A DNA stretch of 64,000 nt from a sulfur-oxidizing endosymbiont of Gigantopelta aegis (GTDB lineage: Bacteria; Pseudomonadota; Gammaproteobacteria; GRL18), in NCBI RefSeq assembly GCF_016097415.1, contig NZ_JAEHGE010000001.1:3476857-3540856 (forward strand), read 5' to 3'. A program made the position numbers and the translations under genes. The notes beneath the pieces were generated by a model. It made no database searches. It was given only the letters and a program-made list of their open reading frames with translations, and was not told the DNA's origin. This document shows positions 1-10,595 of this stretch, one piece after another. Position 1 is the first letter of the stretch; each line of letters begins with the position of its first letter.

Positions 1-36
1 TGATAGCTCGGTGGATCGTGGTGAGCCTATTAGTTT

Positions 37-1077
37 CTTGATTACCCACAAAGCTCCGCCATATTTCGATAATTATACTATAATTATACTATAATTAAAG
101 TATAGATTATGTGTGGAGTAGAATGATGTCAAAAAATAAAATTCAGTTTCAAGAAGGTTATAGTTTATTTGAGCTTTTTAATGATTATGGCACTGACAAA
201 CAGTGCCGACAAGCCTTATTTAAATGGAAATTTCCTGATGGATTTGTTTGCCCAGAGTGTGGCAATAAGACTTATTGCACTCTAGAACATCGCCATCTTT
301 ATCAGTGCCACCATTGTCATCATCAGACATCAGCAACCTGTGGGACAATATTTGATAGTACCAAACTGCCTTTATCTAAGTGGTTTTAGCGATTCATCTT
401 ATGACTCAATTGAAGACAGCGGTTTCAGCATTAGAATTAAAGAGACAGCTTAAGGTAAGCTACAATACAGCCTGGAGTATGAAACAAAAGATCATGCAGG
501 TTATGAAAGAACGTGATGACAGTAAACCTTTATCAGGCATCATTCAAATTGATGATGCCTACTGGGGTGGTGAGCACAGAGGCGGCTCCAGAGGTCGTGG
601 TTCAGAAAATAAAACACCGTTCGTTGCAGCCGTTTCTACTAATGAAGATGGACACCCGATTGCAATGAATTTAAATGTGCTTAAAGGGTTTAAATCCAGT
701 GAAATAAAACGATGGGCACAAACTCATTTAACACCTGGAAGTACTGTTTACTCAGATGGGTTAAATTGTTTTCCTGCGGTTAAAGAAGCTGACTGTAAGC
801 ATGTTCCAATCGTCACGGGTGGTGGTGCGGCAAGTGTTGATAAAATTGAGTTTATCTGGGTTAACACTATGATAGGTAATATTAAAAACTCTATGAAGGG
901 AAGCTATCATTCCATTAACTCAAAACATTTACCTCGGTATCTTGCTGAATTTTGTTATCGGTTTAATAGACGCTTTAACTTAAAAGACATGATGCCAAGG
1001 TTTTTATGCGTGGCGATGAAAACGCCACCTATGAATGGAAAGCTCCTAAAAATGGCGGAGCTTTATGGGTAATCAAG
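37..1077 (+). mobile_element. IS1595-family insertion sequence, copy 1
   Basis: The 1041-bp element is bounded by inverted ends cttgattaccc (37-47) and gggtaatcaag (1067-1077). The 8-bp target duplication attagttt occurs at 29-36 and again at 1078-1085. An 8-bp duplication is typical of the IS1595 family. Just inside the left end are tandem copies of an 11-bp AT-rich unit (attatactata) that probably hold the transposase promoter. The same element recurs at 22827-23867 with the same length, and in deleted form at 21887-22818. Confidence 0.93.
111..1072 (+). pseudogene. IS1595-family (ISXO2-like) transposase, frameshifted
   Basis: This is the DDE-type transposase of IS1595 copy 1. An N-terminal zinc ribbon (CPECGNKTYC, then CHHCHH) is followed by a helix-turn-helix-like segment and the ISXO2-like catalytic domain, with acidic residues in QIDDAYWGGEH and VYSDGLNCF and the NSMKGSYHSI motif near the C-terminus. 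The frame breaks near 384 because the T run after AAGTGG is one base shorter than in copy 3 (22771-23793), which reads through without interruption. The stop lies inside the right inverted repeat. Apart from homopolymer lengths I see no difference from copy 3, so the break may be a sequence error and the element may be active. Confidence 0.88.
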
Positions 1078-1277
1078 ATTAGTTTTGCATTAAATCAGGT
1101 TATTCCCGGTTGGACTGAAGGACTGCAATTAATGGTTGTCGGTGAAAAGACCCGTTTTTTATTCCGGCTAAACTCGCCTATGGCAATCGAGCTATGGGCG
1201 CCATTGCCCCTGGCTCGACATTGATCTTTGATGTGGAACTCTTAGGTGTTACAGAATAGTATCATGAGTATAAGGCG

Positions 1278-1909
1278 ATGCTAAAAATACTCTGTTTTGG
1301 TGATAGCATTACCCTTGGTGAATTAGACCTTGAGTGGGGTGGCTGGGCTGATCGTTTAAAGAGGCACTTTTTGCCCAATTTTCAGCACAACAAACACAAG
1401 ACATTGGCCTATATAATCTGGGCATTGCCGGAGAAAATACCGATGGCTTAGTTTATCGATTTGAAACAGAGCTCAAAGCACGTCATATCAATGGTCAACA
1501 ATTGATTATTTTATTCGCCTATGGTGCAAATGATATTGTCATTCATAAAGATAAAAATATTGTTCCGGAAGCTTATTTTATCAGGAATTTAAAACACTGT
1601 ATTGAAATAGCTCAAGGTGTTAATGCCGAGATAGTATTATTAGGTGTTTTGCCAATCTCTGACCGCATTGAAGGTCAAGTAAATCAGCATGGCAAGTTGC
1701 GTTTTGATAGTGACATACAAAAATATAATGTCATTTTAAACACGCTTGCTCAAAAAATGCATTGCCAATTTATTGATTTATACTCGATTTTTTCGGAAGC
1801 TGGCAATAAAGAAAAGTACCTTTCCAGCGATGGATTGCATCCCAATGCTAAGGGACATGAATTGCTCTACAAAAATATAAAGCAACAACTCGAAGCATTA
1901 GTTCTTTAA
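1278..1909 (+). pseudogene. SGNH/GDSL-type esterase or lipase, one frameshift
   Basis: The reconstructed protein is about 210 residues. It starts MLKILCFGDSITLGE, the GDS block holding the catalytic serine. Next come NLGIAGENT (block II glycine), YGANDIV (block III, GxND) and SDGLHPNAKGHE (block V, catalytic D and H). This is the complete SGNH hydrolase signature, so it is an ester or acyl hydrolase of unknown substrate. The frame shifts near 1371, where the T run in CACTTTTTGCC is one base too short; restoring it joins the two halves in alignment. No signal peptide is visible, so it should be cytoplasmic. It follows the FKBP remnant by 21 bases. Confidence 0.85.
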
Positions 1910-1921
1910 CAGGTAAAATTT

Positions 1922-1942
1922 GTAGGGTGGGCACTGCCCACC
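1922..1942. repeat. Short palindromic repeat fragment of the GTAGGGTGGGCA family
   Basis: The sequence gtagggtgggca followed by tgcccacc forms a small hairpin 12 bases after the GDSL hydrolase stop codon. It matches the outer arm of the two larger palindromic elements at 4995-5084 and 40273-40362, and looks like a collapsed copy. The rest of the gap to 2126 holds nothing I recognise. Confidence 0.6.
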
Positions 1943-2126
1943 AATTGCGATCAATGAATACTGCTGATGGACAGCTCCCTACGTTCTATTTTTTTATTTA
2001 GCCTTATTTTATTGACTCTTTAGCCTGTCAGTATCAAACTGAACCACGTAAATGCTTCACTTGAGCGATTATAATGGATTAAAGTGAAATATCGCTTATT
2101 TATATTGACAACTCAATGGGATTAAT

Positions 2127-3668
2127 TTGAGAAACACACGTATTTTAACATTGGGCATCATTGTATTGGTGTTTATGGTCGCTTTTATCGTCAGTGTATG
2201 GAATCCATTTACACCTCGTATAATGAGCCCCAAAGACCAACCAACAGCATGTTGGCAACCGGATTCCCCTATTGCACAGTTTGATCCAAAGACTGCGGTC
2301 TATTCTGATTTTCTGCCGATCAATGATGGTATTGATGCACTTTCCTGGCGCTTGGCTCTTATTGAATCGGCTCAAGAGCGTATCGATGTGCAATATTTTA
2401 TGTGGCACATGGATGAGGTGGGTTTACTGATACTGGAACGCTTATTGAGTGCAGCCGATCGGGGCGTCAAGGTGCGGATCTTATTGGATGATCTCATGGG
2501 AGGCTGGATCGTGAATGGCTTTTGGCCAGTGCCCATGAAAATGTAGAAGTACGATTATTTAATCCTTTTAGAACCCGTGATGATAATTGGTTGGCGAGAG
2601 GACCCGAGTGGCTGATTAATATTTCACGCTTAAATCGCCGCATGCATAATAAGTTATTTCTGGTGAATCAGAAAATCGGCATTATGGGCGGTCGAAATAT
2701 TTCTAATGAATATTTTGGTCTTGGGAGTCATCTTGATTTCCGTGATTTTGATTTGCTGGTATCAGGTCCGGTGTCTTATCAATTGGATGAGAGTTTCGAA
2801 ACCTTCTGGCATAGCACTTGGACTTATGCACCGAAAAAATTACCGAACAAAGAAAAAACCAGAACGATCTTGATGTTTTCGTGAGACAACACGGCAGTGG
2901 TTATCAAAGGCAGAGAAGATAGCTTATTTGCAAGACCTAGGCTATAACTGGGAAGATAAATTGACTGAGGCTCGTAAGCGGTTTATACACGCCAGTGCCA
3001 AGGTGATTTATGACTGTCCACCGGGGACAAAATCGGACAAGCCAGTGCAAAGGGTGATTGTTAGCTTTCGTGATTTATTGCATGTAACGGACAAAAAAAT
3101 ATTATTGGTATCACCCTATGTGGTACTGCCAGACAGTATACGTGAACATTTGTTTGACGCAATGGAACGGAATGTGACAGTTCAGTTACTGACTAATTCT
3201 CTTGCCGCCGCCGATCAAAATATTACTTTTAGTGCCTATGCAAAAAGTCGCAATACATTGCTCAGTAATGGTATAAATATTTATGAAATGAAGGCAAATG
3301 GGGAGCATTGGGATAATTATCGTACGCCATTGTCATCCGGTGAATACCTCAGTGTACATGCTAAAATTGTTCTTCTTCTGGATGATGATAAAGTGATGGT
3401 GGGTTCGCCTAATCTTGATCCACGTTCGAAGCTTTTGAATTCGGAAATAGCCTTGTTGATCCGTAGCAAAGAACTTTCGCAACGGATTTCGCAACTTTTT
3501 AAGCGTGATCTTCAAGCCGAAAATAGTTGGCAAGTCCGCTTAGATGATGCCGGTAAAATGTATTGGGAAGCGGGTGATGAAAAGTACTATAAAGAGCCTG
3601 CTCGTTCAACGCTACAACGACTACAGGTGTTCTTTTTCTCGTTATTTCCGATTGATGATCAGCTTTGA
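2127..3668 (+). pseudogene. Phospholipase D-family protein (cardiolipin synthase-like), frameshifted
   Basis: The reconstructed protein is about 510 residues, with an N-terminal membrane anchor (about residues 5-25) and two PLD phosphodiesterase domains. The first HKD-type motif reads MHNKLFLVN followed by GGRNIS; the residue normally Asp is Asn. The second reads VHAKIVLLLD followed by VGSPNLDPRS, one residue longer than usual between Lys and Asp. Such proteins make or cleave phosphodiester bonds in phospholipids at the inner membrane. The frame breaks near 2520 (T run one base short in GGCTTTTGG) and in 2840-2900. The only initiation codon in frame with the membrane anchor is TTG. The exact substrate is not known. 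Confidence 0.8.
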
Positions 3669-3708
3669 TTAGTCATTTTTTTTGGTGTTTTTTCTTCAAT
3701 CCACTTGC

Positions 3709-4946
3709 TCATAAAATACTGGCTACGATAAAGATTATGACGTAATATTTGGCCATAAAAATTATTTTTCGATGTGCTGATAAATTATTCATTAATTGTT
3801 TGATGGTGTTTATAAAGGCGAGCGTATGTTGTGATTCATTGAATTGTTGCTTAATAATTTGCTCACCATGCTGCTGACTTACTTGCCAAAGTGTTTTATC
3901 TTGATAGAGTTGAATGGCACTTTGGGCAATTTCCTCAGGTGTTTCGGCAATGAGTCCACCCCACGATGAAGGCTCATTGTTTTTGCTCTCATTTAGCGCC
4001 ATTCCTTCCTGACCAATGGCGGTACTGATACAAGGTGTACCTGATAACCAACCATCCGCTATTTTACCTTTGATGCCTGCACCAAAGCGCAAGGGTGCTA
4101 AATTAACGCGGTATTGGCCTAGAGTTACAAGAGCATCGTCTGCTCGACCTTTAATAAAGAATCCCTTTTCGGGCTGGTGTAATTGCCAGACTTTTTCTGA
4201 TGGGTAAGCACCATAAACATGTAGTTCTGCTTGTGGTAGTTGTTTTCTAATGAGTGGCCAGATAGATTGATAGCACCATAAGACGGCATCCCAATTGGGT
4301 GGGTGTAGAAAATTGCCTATCATGACAAAATGCTCACGGCTGTTATATGGCTGATGGCTGTTATAAAATTTTTATGAATAATATGATGCTTGTTTTCTAA
4401 TGTCAGCATAAAGGGACAATAGAGTAAAATTTCCGCTGCTATGTTAAATTGCTCCGTCAGCAATTGCATTTCATAGCTGGAAATAATCAAACTGAGATCA
4501 CAACGTAAAATAGCCCCTATTTCACGCACACAGTCATCACTGTATAAATCCAGTTCTTGCTTACTTTGTAAGGCTTTTTGTCGGGCTCTACGCAGAAAGT
4601 GCAAGTCCTGAGTGTCGAGGATATTAATGGCTGCTGGAAAATGCGCCTGTACCCGGGGAGCAAATTGTTCTTCGGTGATAAAGCGATCATAAATAACAAT
4701 GTCGGGTTGGATCGTTAGAATGAAATCATCAAAGGAACTGTCATTGAGTTTGATTGCCTGACTGGTAATATTCAGTTGCTCTAAGTTCGCACAATACTCA
4801 GTTTTATCGGCGGCACTGCTAAAATAAATTTGCCAATTGGATTCACTTTGTAGGGCTTTTAACAAGGCTAAAGTCCGATAACCAGCTGCAGAAGAACTGG
4901 GTTCAGGCCATAGATGACCAATGAAGAGAATTGTTTGTTTGCTCAT
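3709..4946 (-). pseudogene. Glycosyltransferase, GT-B fold (family 4-like), one frameshift
   Basis: Two overlapping fragments make one GT-B enzyme of about 410 residues. The N-terminal part begins MSKQTILFIGHLWPEPSSSA and contains ILDTQDLHFLRR. The C-terminal part has FVMIGNFLHPPNWDAV, then GRADDALVTLGQYRVNLAPL and GAGIKGKIADGW, the usual nucleotide-sugar binding region. It would transfer a sugar from an activated donor to an unknown acceptor at the cytoplasmic face. The frame changes near 4366 in an A/T run (AAAAATTTTTATAAC); one extra base makes the join continuous. It lies downstream of metR on the same strand, with a palindromic element filling the gap, so its ribosome-binding region comes from that element. 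Confidence 0.78.
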
Positions 4947-4949
4947 TAG

Positions 4950-5124
4950 TTAGTATTCATCCGTTTATTCTAAAATTATTTGATAATTGCGACCGTAGGG
5001 TGGGCATGGCTTTATCTGCCCACGCTGACTCAAGCGCTTATTATGTACACTTTCAGCGTGGGCACAAAAGCGTGCCCACCCTACAGTTCTTTATATAAAA
5101 AACCTATTTACGGATGGATACTAG
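4950..5124. repeat. MITE-like palindromic element, copy A
   Basis: A 90-bp core (4995-5084) starts gtagggtgggcatggc and ends gtgcccaccctac, with inner arms cccacgctga and tcagcgtggg. It is flanked by about 40-bp arms ending in terminal inverted repeats ttagtattcatccg (4950-4963) and cggatggatactag (5111-5124). It fills the whole gap between the glycosyltransferase start and the metR stop. A second copy is at 40228-40409, with its outer arms exchanged relative to the core. No coding capacity. Likely a non-autonomous element or a folded RNA hairpin. Confidence 0.75.
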
Positions 5125-6054
5125 TTAGCTTTTGCTATCAATCGGAATAATACCTTCTAAATGCGTGGCGATAATGGCCTTAGCCTGCTTGATAAAGGCA
5201 ATAAAATAAGCTTGTTCCCGATCTTCCTTGCGGATAGCCGCATATAAGATGCCCCAACAACCCTTTTCTCCCAGCGGCAGGGCTTTGATGCCGTATTGCT
5301 GTAGCACTTTTTATTTAACACCCAACACGGCAGGGCAGCCACACCGCGATTGCTGGCAATCAATTGCAAGGTCATGGCATTGACTTGTGAATGACGTACC
5401 AAGCTCGGTTCAACGCCAGCAGGCCCTAGAAAACGGGTAAAAATATCCAGTCGTTCGCGTTCCACGGGATAAGTGATCAGCGTGTCATCATACATGTCTT
5501 CGGCAAAAATACAGGCCTCAGAAGCTAGGGGGTGTTGTTTGGCAACCGCTAAAAAGAATTTGATAGTTAAATAATGGAATATAAGTCACTTCATCGTGAT
5601 CACGAATGTCTGAAGTAATAATTAAATCGGTATTAGCACGTAAGAGTGATTCGGTGGGATTAAGATCAAAGCCGGTTAACAAGTCTAATTCGACATCGGG
5701 CCAGTCAGACGGTATTGATCAAGGTGGGCATCAACCAGTCAAAGCAACTATGGCATTCGACACCAATACGTAAACTGCCACTATCGCTGGTTTTGATTCG
5801 GCTTAGTTGTTGCTCTGTTTGTTTGACCTGAGGAAGAATTTTATCCGCGAGCTCCAGCAGTTTTTGACCAGCCGGGGTAAAGCGCATGGGGCGGGTTTTT
5901 CTGACCAATACGGGCGTGCCGAGATAGTCTTCAATACTTTGAGTTGGTGAGATAATGCCGATTGTGACAAATTCAGTAATTCTGCCGTAGCCACTAGACT
6001 ACCGGTTTCTCTGAGCCCAACTAAAGTTTTTAGGTGACGAATTTCCAGATCCAT
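5125..6054 (-). pseudogene. metR: LysR-family regulator MetR, several frameshifts
   Basis: The pieces match MetR, the homocysteine-responsive LysR-type activator of methionine biosynthesis genes. The N-terminal winged helix reads MDLEIRHLKTLVGLRETGSL with LLNLSQSALSHQLKVL. The next pieces are RKTRPMRFTPAGQKLLELAD, the MetR-typical IGVECHSCFDWLMPTL, TYPVERERLDIFTRFLGPAG and NRGVAALPCWVL. At least four changes of frame are needed (near 5935, 5710, 5560 and 5310), several in homopolymers. The gene is degraded, or this stretch is poorly sequenced. The normal divergent metE or metH partner is not here; the MATE pump lies upstream on the same strand. The gene identification is strong, its function doubtful. 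Confidence 0.82.
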
Positions 6055-6118
6055 ATTTGAACGCCTTTTTCTTAGCCGTGTGAATACAGTTTAACAGCTT
6101 TGAGTCGATTGGTAATAG

Positions 6119-7461
6119 CTATTCTAGCGTATTTCCGGTCGGTAGTAGAAGTCTTATGCTCATAAAAAAAGCCGATATGGTCAGGCCGATCAATAAGCCA
6201 ATCCAAAAACCGCTAGCGCCCATGGGGGCGGTGATTGTGTCGGTCAAAGCAAGGCTATAACCCAAGGGAAGCCAATAAACCAATAGGCAATAATGGACAG
6301 GAACATGGGAATCGTTGTATCTTTTAAGCCCCGTAGTGAACCGGCAGAACAAAGTTGAATACCGTCAGAAAATTGATACAAAGCAGTGAATATCATCAGG
6401 CTACTGGCCAGTTCAATGACTTCGCGATTATCCGTATATAAGGCCGGAATACCACTGGAATAATTAACAATTAAAATAGCTGCAGTCGTGGAAATTGTCA
6501 AACTGATGATATAGCCGGCCTTGATGGTGTCCCGTACCTGTTGATATTGTTTGGCACCACTTAAACGCCCTACTTGAATGGTTAAACTAATGGACAAACT
6601 GAGAGGCAGAATAAAAATCAGAGAGGAAAAACTTAGGGCAATTTGATGAGATGCAACTGCTACAACACCCATAGAGGCGAGAAATAGGGCAATAATAGAG
6701 AAAATACTCCCTTCGACAAAAAAGTAATGCCGATGGGTAGTCCCAGCACTAATAAGCGTTTTAACTCTTCGAAATGGGGGCGTAAATCAGCTTTGAATAA
6801 TTCAATAGGGGCGAGTTTTTACTTTGAAATAAATACATTAGTAAGCCAAAGAACATCACCCAATGTGTAATCGTAGTCGCCCAGCCTGCGCCCACGCCAC
6901 CCATAGCCGGAGCGCCTAAATAGCCAAAAATCAAAATACTATTACTGATAATATTAACGATCAATCCCAAAATGCCGATCAACATAACGGGGATAATATT
7001 GCTCATGCCTTCGTTTAAATAACGTAGAATAAAAAATCCGACAATAGCAGGCATACCCCAGGCAATGGCACGTAAATAACCGTCGGCAATGGGCAAAATG
7101 GGGGCTTCAACAGACATAAAGACAAATAAATCATACATGGAGTACAAAGTGACAAAGCCGAATAGGCTGAGTAGAAGTCAATCCAGAGTGATTGTCGAAT
7201 AGTATGACCTATATTAGAGTATTGCTTTGCCCCGCAGAAATGAGCAACGGTCGGAGTAATGGCATTCAAAATACCACCTAGTAATAACATTAATGGTATC
7301 CAAATACTTGAACCGACAGCAACGGCAGCCAAATCAGCGGCACTGGCATGACCGGACATCACCGTATCCACGACACCCATGGCCATTGACTGAACTGAGT
7401 GGCAATAACGGGGGCGGCGAGGAGAAGTAGTTGTTTAAGTTGTTGTTTGAGTGCTTGCATC
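6119..7461 (-). pseudogene. MATE-family multidrug efflux transporter (NorM/MdtK-like), frameshifted
   Basis: The reconstructed protein is about 445 residues and twelve-helix type. It starts at 7461 with MQALKQQLKQLLLLAAPVIA. The NorM-type first repeat follows: AMGVVDTVMSGHASAADLAA, then SSIWIPLMLLLGGILNAITP. The second repeat includes VVAVASHQIALSFSSLIFIL, then PLSLSISLTIQVGRLSGA. Members export cationic drugs in exchange for Na+ or H+ across the inner membrane. Frames break near 7395 (CAATGG, where one more A restores MAMG), about 7180, 6800, 6735 and 6270. None of these breaks removes a domain. Either a multiply broken pseudogene or a low-quality consensus; I cannot decide from one sequence. 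Confidence 0.82.
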
Positions 7462-7629
7462 TAAGGGGGTGAACTATCCTGATGATGAGTTGATTATTAG
7501 GATTATAGCGTACTTGTTATTTGGTTTTGCAATGAATTGGTGCTAAAAATGGATGTTTCAATATTTGGGTGAGTCCTTTTGACCCCCCTCTCACTAGGGT
7601 AAACACTTGCCAATAGGGGGGATAGGTCA

Positions 7630-7658
7630 TTGAATTATGCTTGATAATTACCTATACT
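7630..7658 (+). promoter_or_regulatory. Putative sigma-70 promoter of the pyruvate dehydrogenase operon
   Basis: TTGAAT (7630-7635), a 17-base spacer and TATACT (7653-7658) stand about 200 bases upstream of aceE. An imperfect G/C-rich inverted repeat (tgacccccct near 7578, aggggggat near 7614) lies just upstream and could be an operator. This is a motif match only. The rest of 7462-7863 is AT-rich and non-coding. Confidence 0.4.
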
Positions 7659-7863
7659 TGAGCGTAGATTTAACGTGCGATTTATTTTTACTTTTTAACT
7701 TCATGATAAATAAGTAAATAATATCATGCCTGTAAATTTAAAGGCATAAACAAGTAGGGATAGAAAAAATAAATTCACAATTTTCATAAATATTAAATAA
7801 TAAAATGCTAATGTCTTAGAAGTGCTTATATTTGGATATTGGTAAATGGCAGGAGACTAAATC

Positions 7864-10526
7864 ATGTCAACTCAAGACCTCGATCAGGATATTGATCAAC
7901 AGGAAACGCAGGAATGGCTCGATGCACTGGAAAGTGTATTAGAAAATGAAGGGCCAGAACGCGCTCACTTCTTATTAGAGCAAATGATCGAAAAAGTACG
8001 TCGTTCCGGTGTCAACCTGCCACATTCTTCAAATACTGCTTATGTCAACACCATCCCCACGCATTTAGAACAAGCGATGCCCGGTGATATTGCCATGGAA
8101 GCTAGAATTCGTTCTTTGATCCGTTGGAATGCAGCGGCGATGGTGGTTAAGGCCAACCGTAAGTCTTCAGAGTTAGGTGGACATATTGCCAGTTTTGCCT
8201 CTGCTGCGACATTGTATGATGTGGGCTTTAACCATTTTTTCCGTGCTCCGACTCATGAGCACGGTGGTGATATGGTTCTTTTTCAAGGACACTCAGCACC
8301 TGGAATGTATGCCCGTGCCTTTTTAGAAGGGCGTTTTGATGAAGAGCAGTTAGATAAATTCCGTCAGGAAGTGGATGGCGGCGGTTTATCTTCTTATCCA
8401 CATCCCTGGTTAATGCCTGATTTCTGGCAATTCCCAACCGTATCCATGGGCTTAGGTCCAATTCAATCCATTTATCAAGCACGTTTTATGCACTATATGC
8501 ATGATCGGGGCCTATCCTGTACTCGCGGTCGTAAGATTTGGACTTTTATCGGTGATGGTGAAACCGATGAGCCGGAAACATTGGGTGCAATTTCACTGGC
8601 GGCGCGGGAAAAACTGGACAATTTAATTTGGGTCATTAACTGTAACTTACAGCGTCTGGATGGACCGGTGCGTGGTAATGGTAAAATCGTTCAGGAATTA
8701 GAAGCGATCTTCCGTGGCGTGGGCTGGAAAGTGATTAAAGTCATGTGGGGCAGTTATTGGGATCCTTTGCTGGCTAAAGATAAAGACGGCTTGCTAAAAC
8801 GCCGTATGCTGGAATGTGTTGATGGTGATTTCCAGAACTACAAATCCAAAGATGGTGCTTATGTCCGTGAACACTTCTTTGGCAAATACCCCGAACTAAA
8901 AGCTATGGTGGCTAATATGTCAGATGATGATATCTGGCGTCTTAACCGTGGCGGACATGATCCCCATAAAGTCTATGCCGCTTATAAAGAAGCAGCAGAT
9001 ACTGTCGATCAGCCCGTTGTTATTCTTGCTCATAGTGTCAAAGGCTATGGCATGGGTGCTGCAGGTGAAGGTCAGATGCGGACTCACTCGCAGAAAAAAC
9101 TTGATGCGGAAGAAATGATTGCTTATAAGAATCGTTTTAATATTCCCATCTCTGATGAGCAAGCGGGTAAGGCCGACTATTACCATCCGGGCAAAGACAG
9201 TGACGAATATAAATACATGATGGCACGTCGTGAAGCACTCGGTGGTGTAATGCCAGTGCGCAATCGTACTGCGGCACCATTGGATGTGCCTGACTTGTCA
9301 ATATTTGACCCTATTCTTAAAGGCTCTGGTGAGCGTGAAATGTCTACCACTATGGCCTTTGTACGTATGCTGACCTTATTAGGCCGTGATAAAAATATTG
9401 GCAACAATATTGTCCCCATCGTACCAGATGAAGCTCGCACCTTTGGAATGGAAGGCATGTTTCGTCAACAAGGTATTTATTCTTCTGTGGGTCAGCTTTA
9501 TACACCACAAGATAAAGACCAAGTAATGTTTTATAAAGAAGATAAAACGGGTCATATCTTGCAGGAGGGTATTAACGAAGCGGGTGCGATGTCATCTTGG
9601 ATTGCAGCGGCAACTGCCTATAGTAATCACAATGTCAATATGGTGCCGTTTTATATTTACTACTCCATGTTTGGTTTCCAACGTATTGGTGATTTGGCCT
9701 GGATGGCCGGTGATATGCAGGCACGTGGTTTCTTATTAGGTGGTACTGCCGGTAGAACTACATTGGCAGGTGAAGGCTTGCAACATCAGGATGGTCACTC
9801 CTTAATTCTGGCAGCAACTATTCCAAATTGTGTGACCTATGATCCCACTTTTTCTTATGAATTAGCCGTCATCGTTCAGGATGGTATGCGCCGGATGTAT
9901 AAAGAACAGGAAAATGTGTTCTATTACATCACCGTCATGAATGAAAACTATCAGCAACCTGCCATACCTAAGGGCGTGGAAAAAGGCATACTCAAAGGTA
10001 TGTATCTTCTTCAGGGCGGTGGTAAGCGTCGTAAGAAAGTACAATTGATGGGCTCGGGCACTATTTTACGTGAAGTCATAGAGGCAGCTCGTTTACTCGA
10101 TGAAGACTGGTCAGTCGATGCCGATGTCTGGAGTGTGACTAGCTACAACGAATTACGTCGTGAAGCACAGGATGTCGATCGCTGGAATATGCTGCACCCA
10201 TTAGAAGAGCCAAAAATTTCGTACATTGAGAAATGTCTGAAAGATCGTCGTGGTCAGTGCTTTCTGCAACGGATTATATTAAGGGTTATTCTGATCAAAT
10301 CAGAAAATGGGTACCTGCTAAATATGATGTACTGGGCACCGATGGCTTCGGTCGTTCTGATACCCGTGCACAATTAAGAAAGCATTTTGAAGTGAATGCG
10401 GTTTATGTCGTTATTGCTGCTTTGAAATTACTGGCGGATGATGGTCAGTTCCCAGCAGGCAAAGTACAAGAAGCCATTGCGAAATATGGTATTGATCCTG
10501 AAAAACCAAATCCAGCCACTGCTTAA
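7864..10526 (+). CDS. aceE: Pyruvate dehydrogenase E1 component, homodimeric type (one 3' frameshift)
   Basis: AceE decarboxylates pyruvate with thiamine diphosphate and passes the acetyl group to the lipoyl arms of E2. The frame is open for about 797 residues before the shift. Landmarks are an AceE-type N-terminus (TQEWLDALESVLENEGPERA), the thiamine diphosphate motif GDGETDEPE ending in INCNLQRLDGPV (about residues 236-270), VKGYGMGAAGEG, and the C-terminal domain with QHQDGHS. The length of about 886 residues is normal. Near 10257 one C appears missing (GGTCAGTG for GGTCCAGTG), and the true C-terminus VLSATDYIKGYSDQIRKWVP continues in the next frame to 10526. AGGAG precedes the ATG by 8 bases. 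First gene of an aceE-aceF-lpd operon. Confidence 0.93.
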
Positions 10527-10539
10527 TTGCAGTTTGCTT

Positions 10540-10557
10540 GCCGACTTTTGGGTCGGC
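10540..10557 (+). other. Intra-operon stem-loop between aceE and aceF
   Basis: GCCGAC (10540-10545), loop TTTTGG, GTCGGC (10552-10557) form a six-pair GC-rich hairpin 13 bases after the aceE stop and about 40 before aceF. There is no U tract after it, so it is more likely an mRNA processing or stability element, or a weak attenuator, than a full terminator. Confidence 0.45.
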
Positions 10558-10595
10558 TTGGTTTCAGGACATAAAGAATACAGTGGAGTAATACC

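Larger units (their letters stand above)
2..1256 (+). pseudogene. FKBP-type peptidyl-prolyl isomerase, C-terminal part, split by IS1595
   Basis: Bases 2-36 and 1086-1256, read across the insertion, encode the end of an FKBP-fold cis/trans prolyl isomerase, which catalyses protein folding. The recognisable motifs are VIPGWTEGLQLM, GEKTRF, IPAKLAYGNRAMG and PGSTLIFDVELLGV, the C-terminal half of the FKBP domain. The 5' part lies outside the window. The gene is cut by an IS1595 element flanked by an 8-bp duplication. Independently, the T run near 1160 is one base short, so the frame changes between GEKTRF and IPAKLAYG. The insertion removes the function whether or not the indel is real. The family call is firm; the exact paralogue is unknown. 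Confidence 0.8.

Noticed and set aside
8920-9458. Minus-strand open frames inside aceE
   Set aside because: Mirror frames of a strongly conserved coding sequence, with no start signals.
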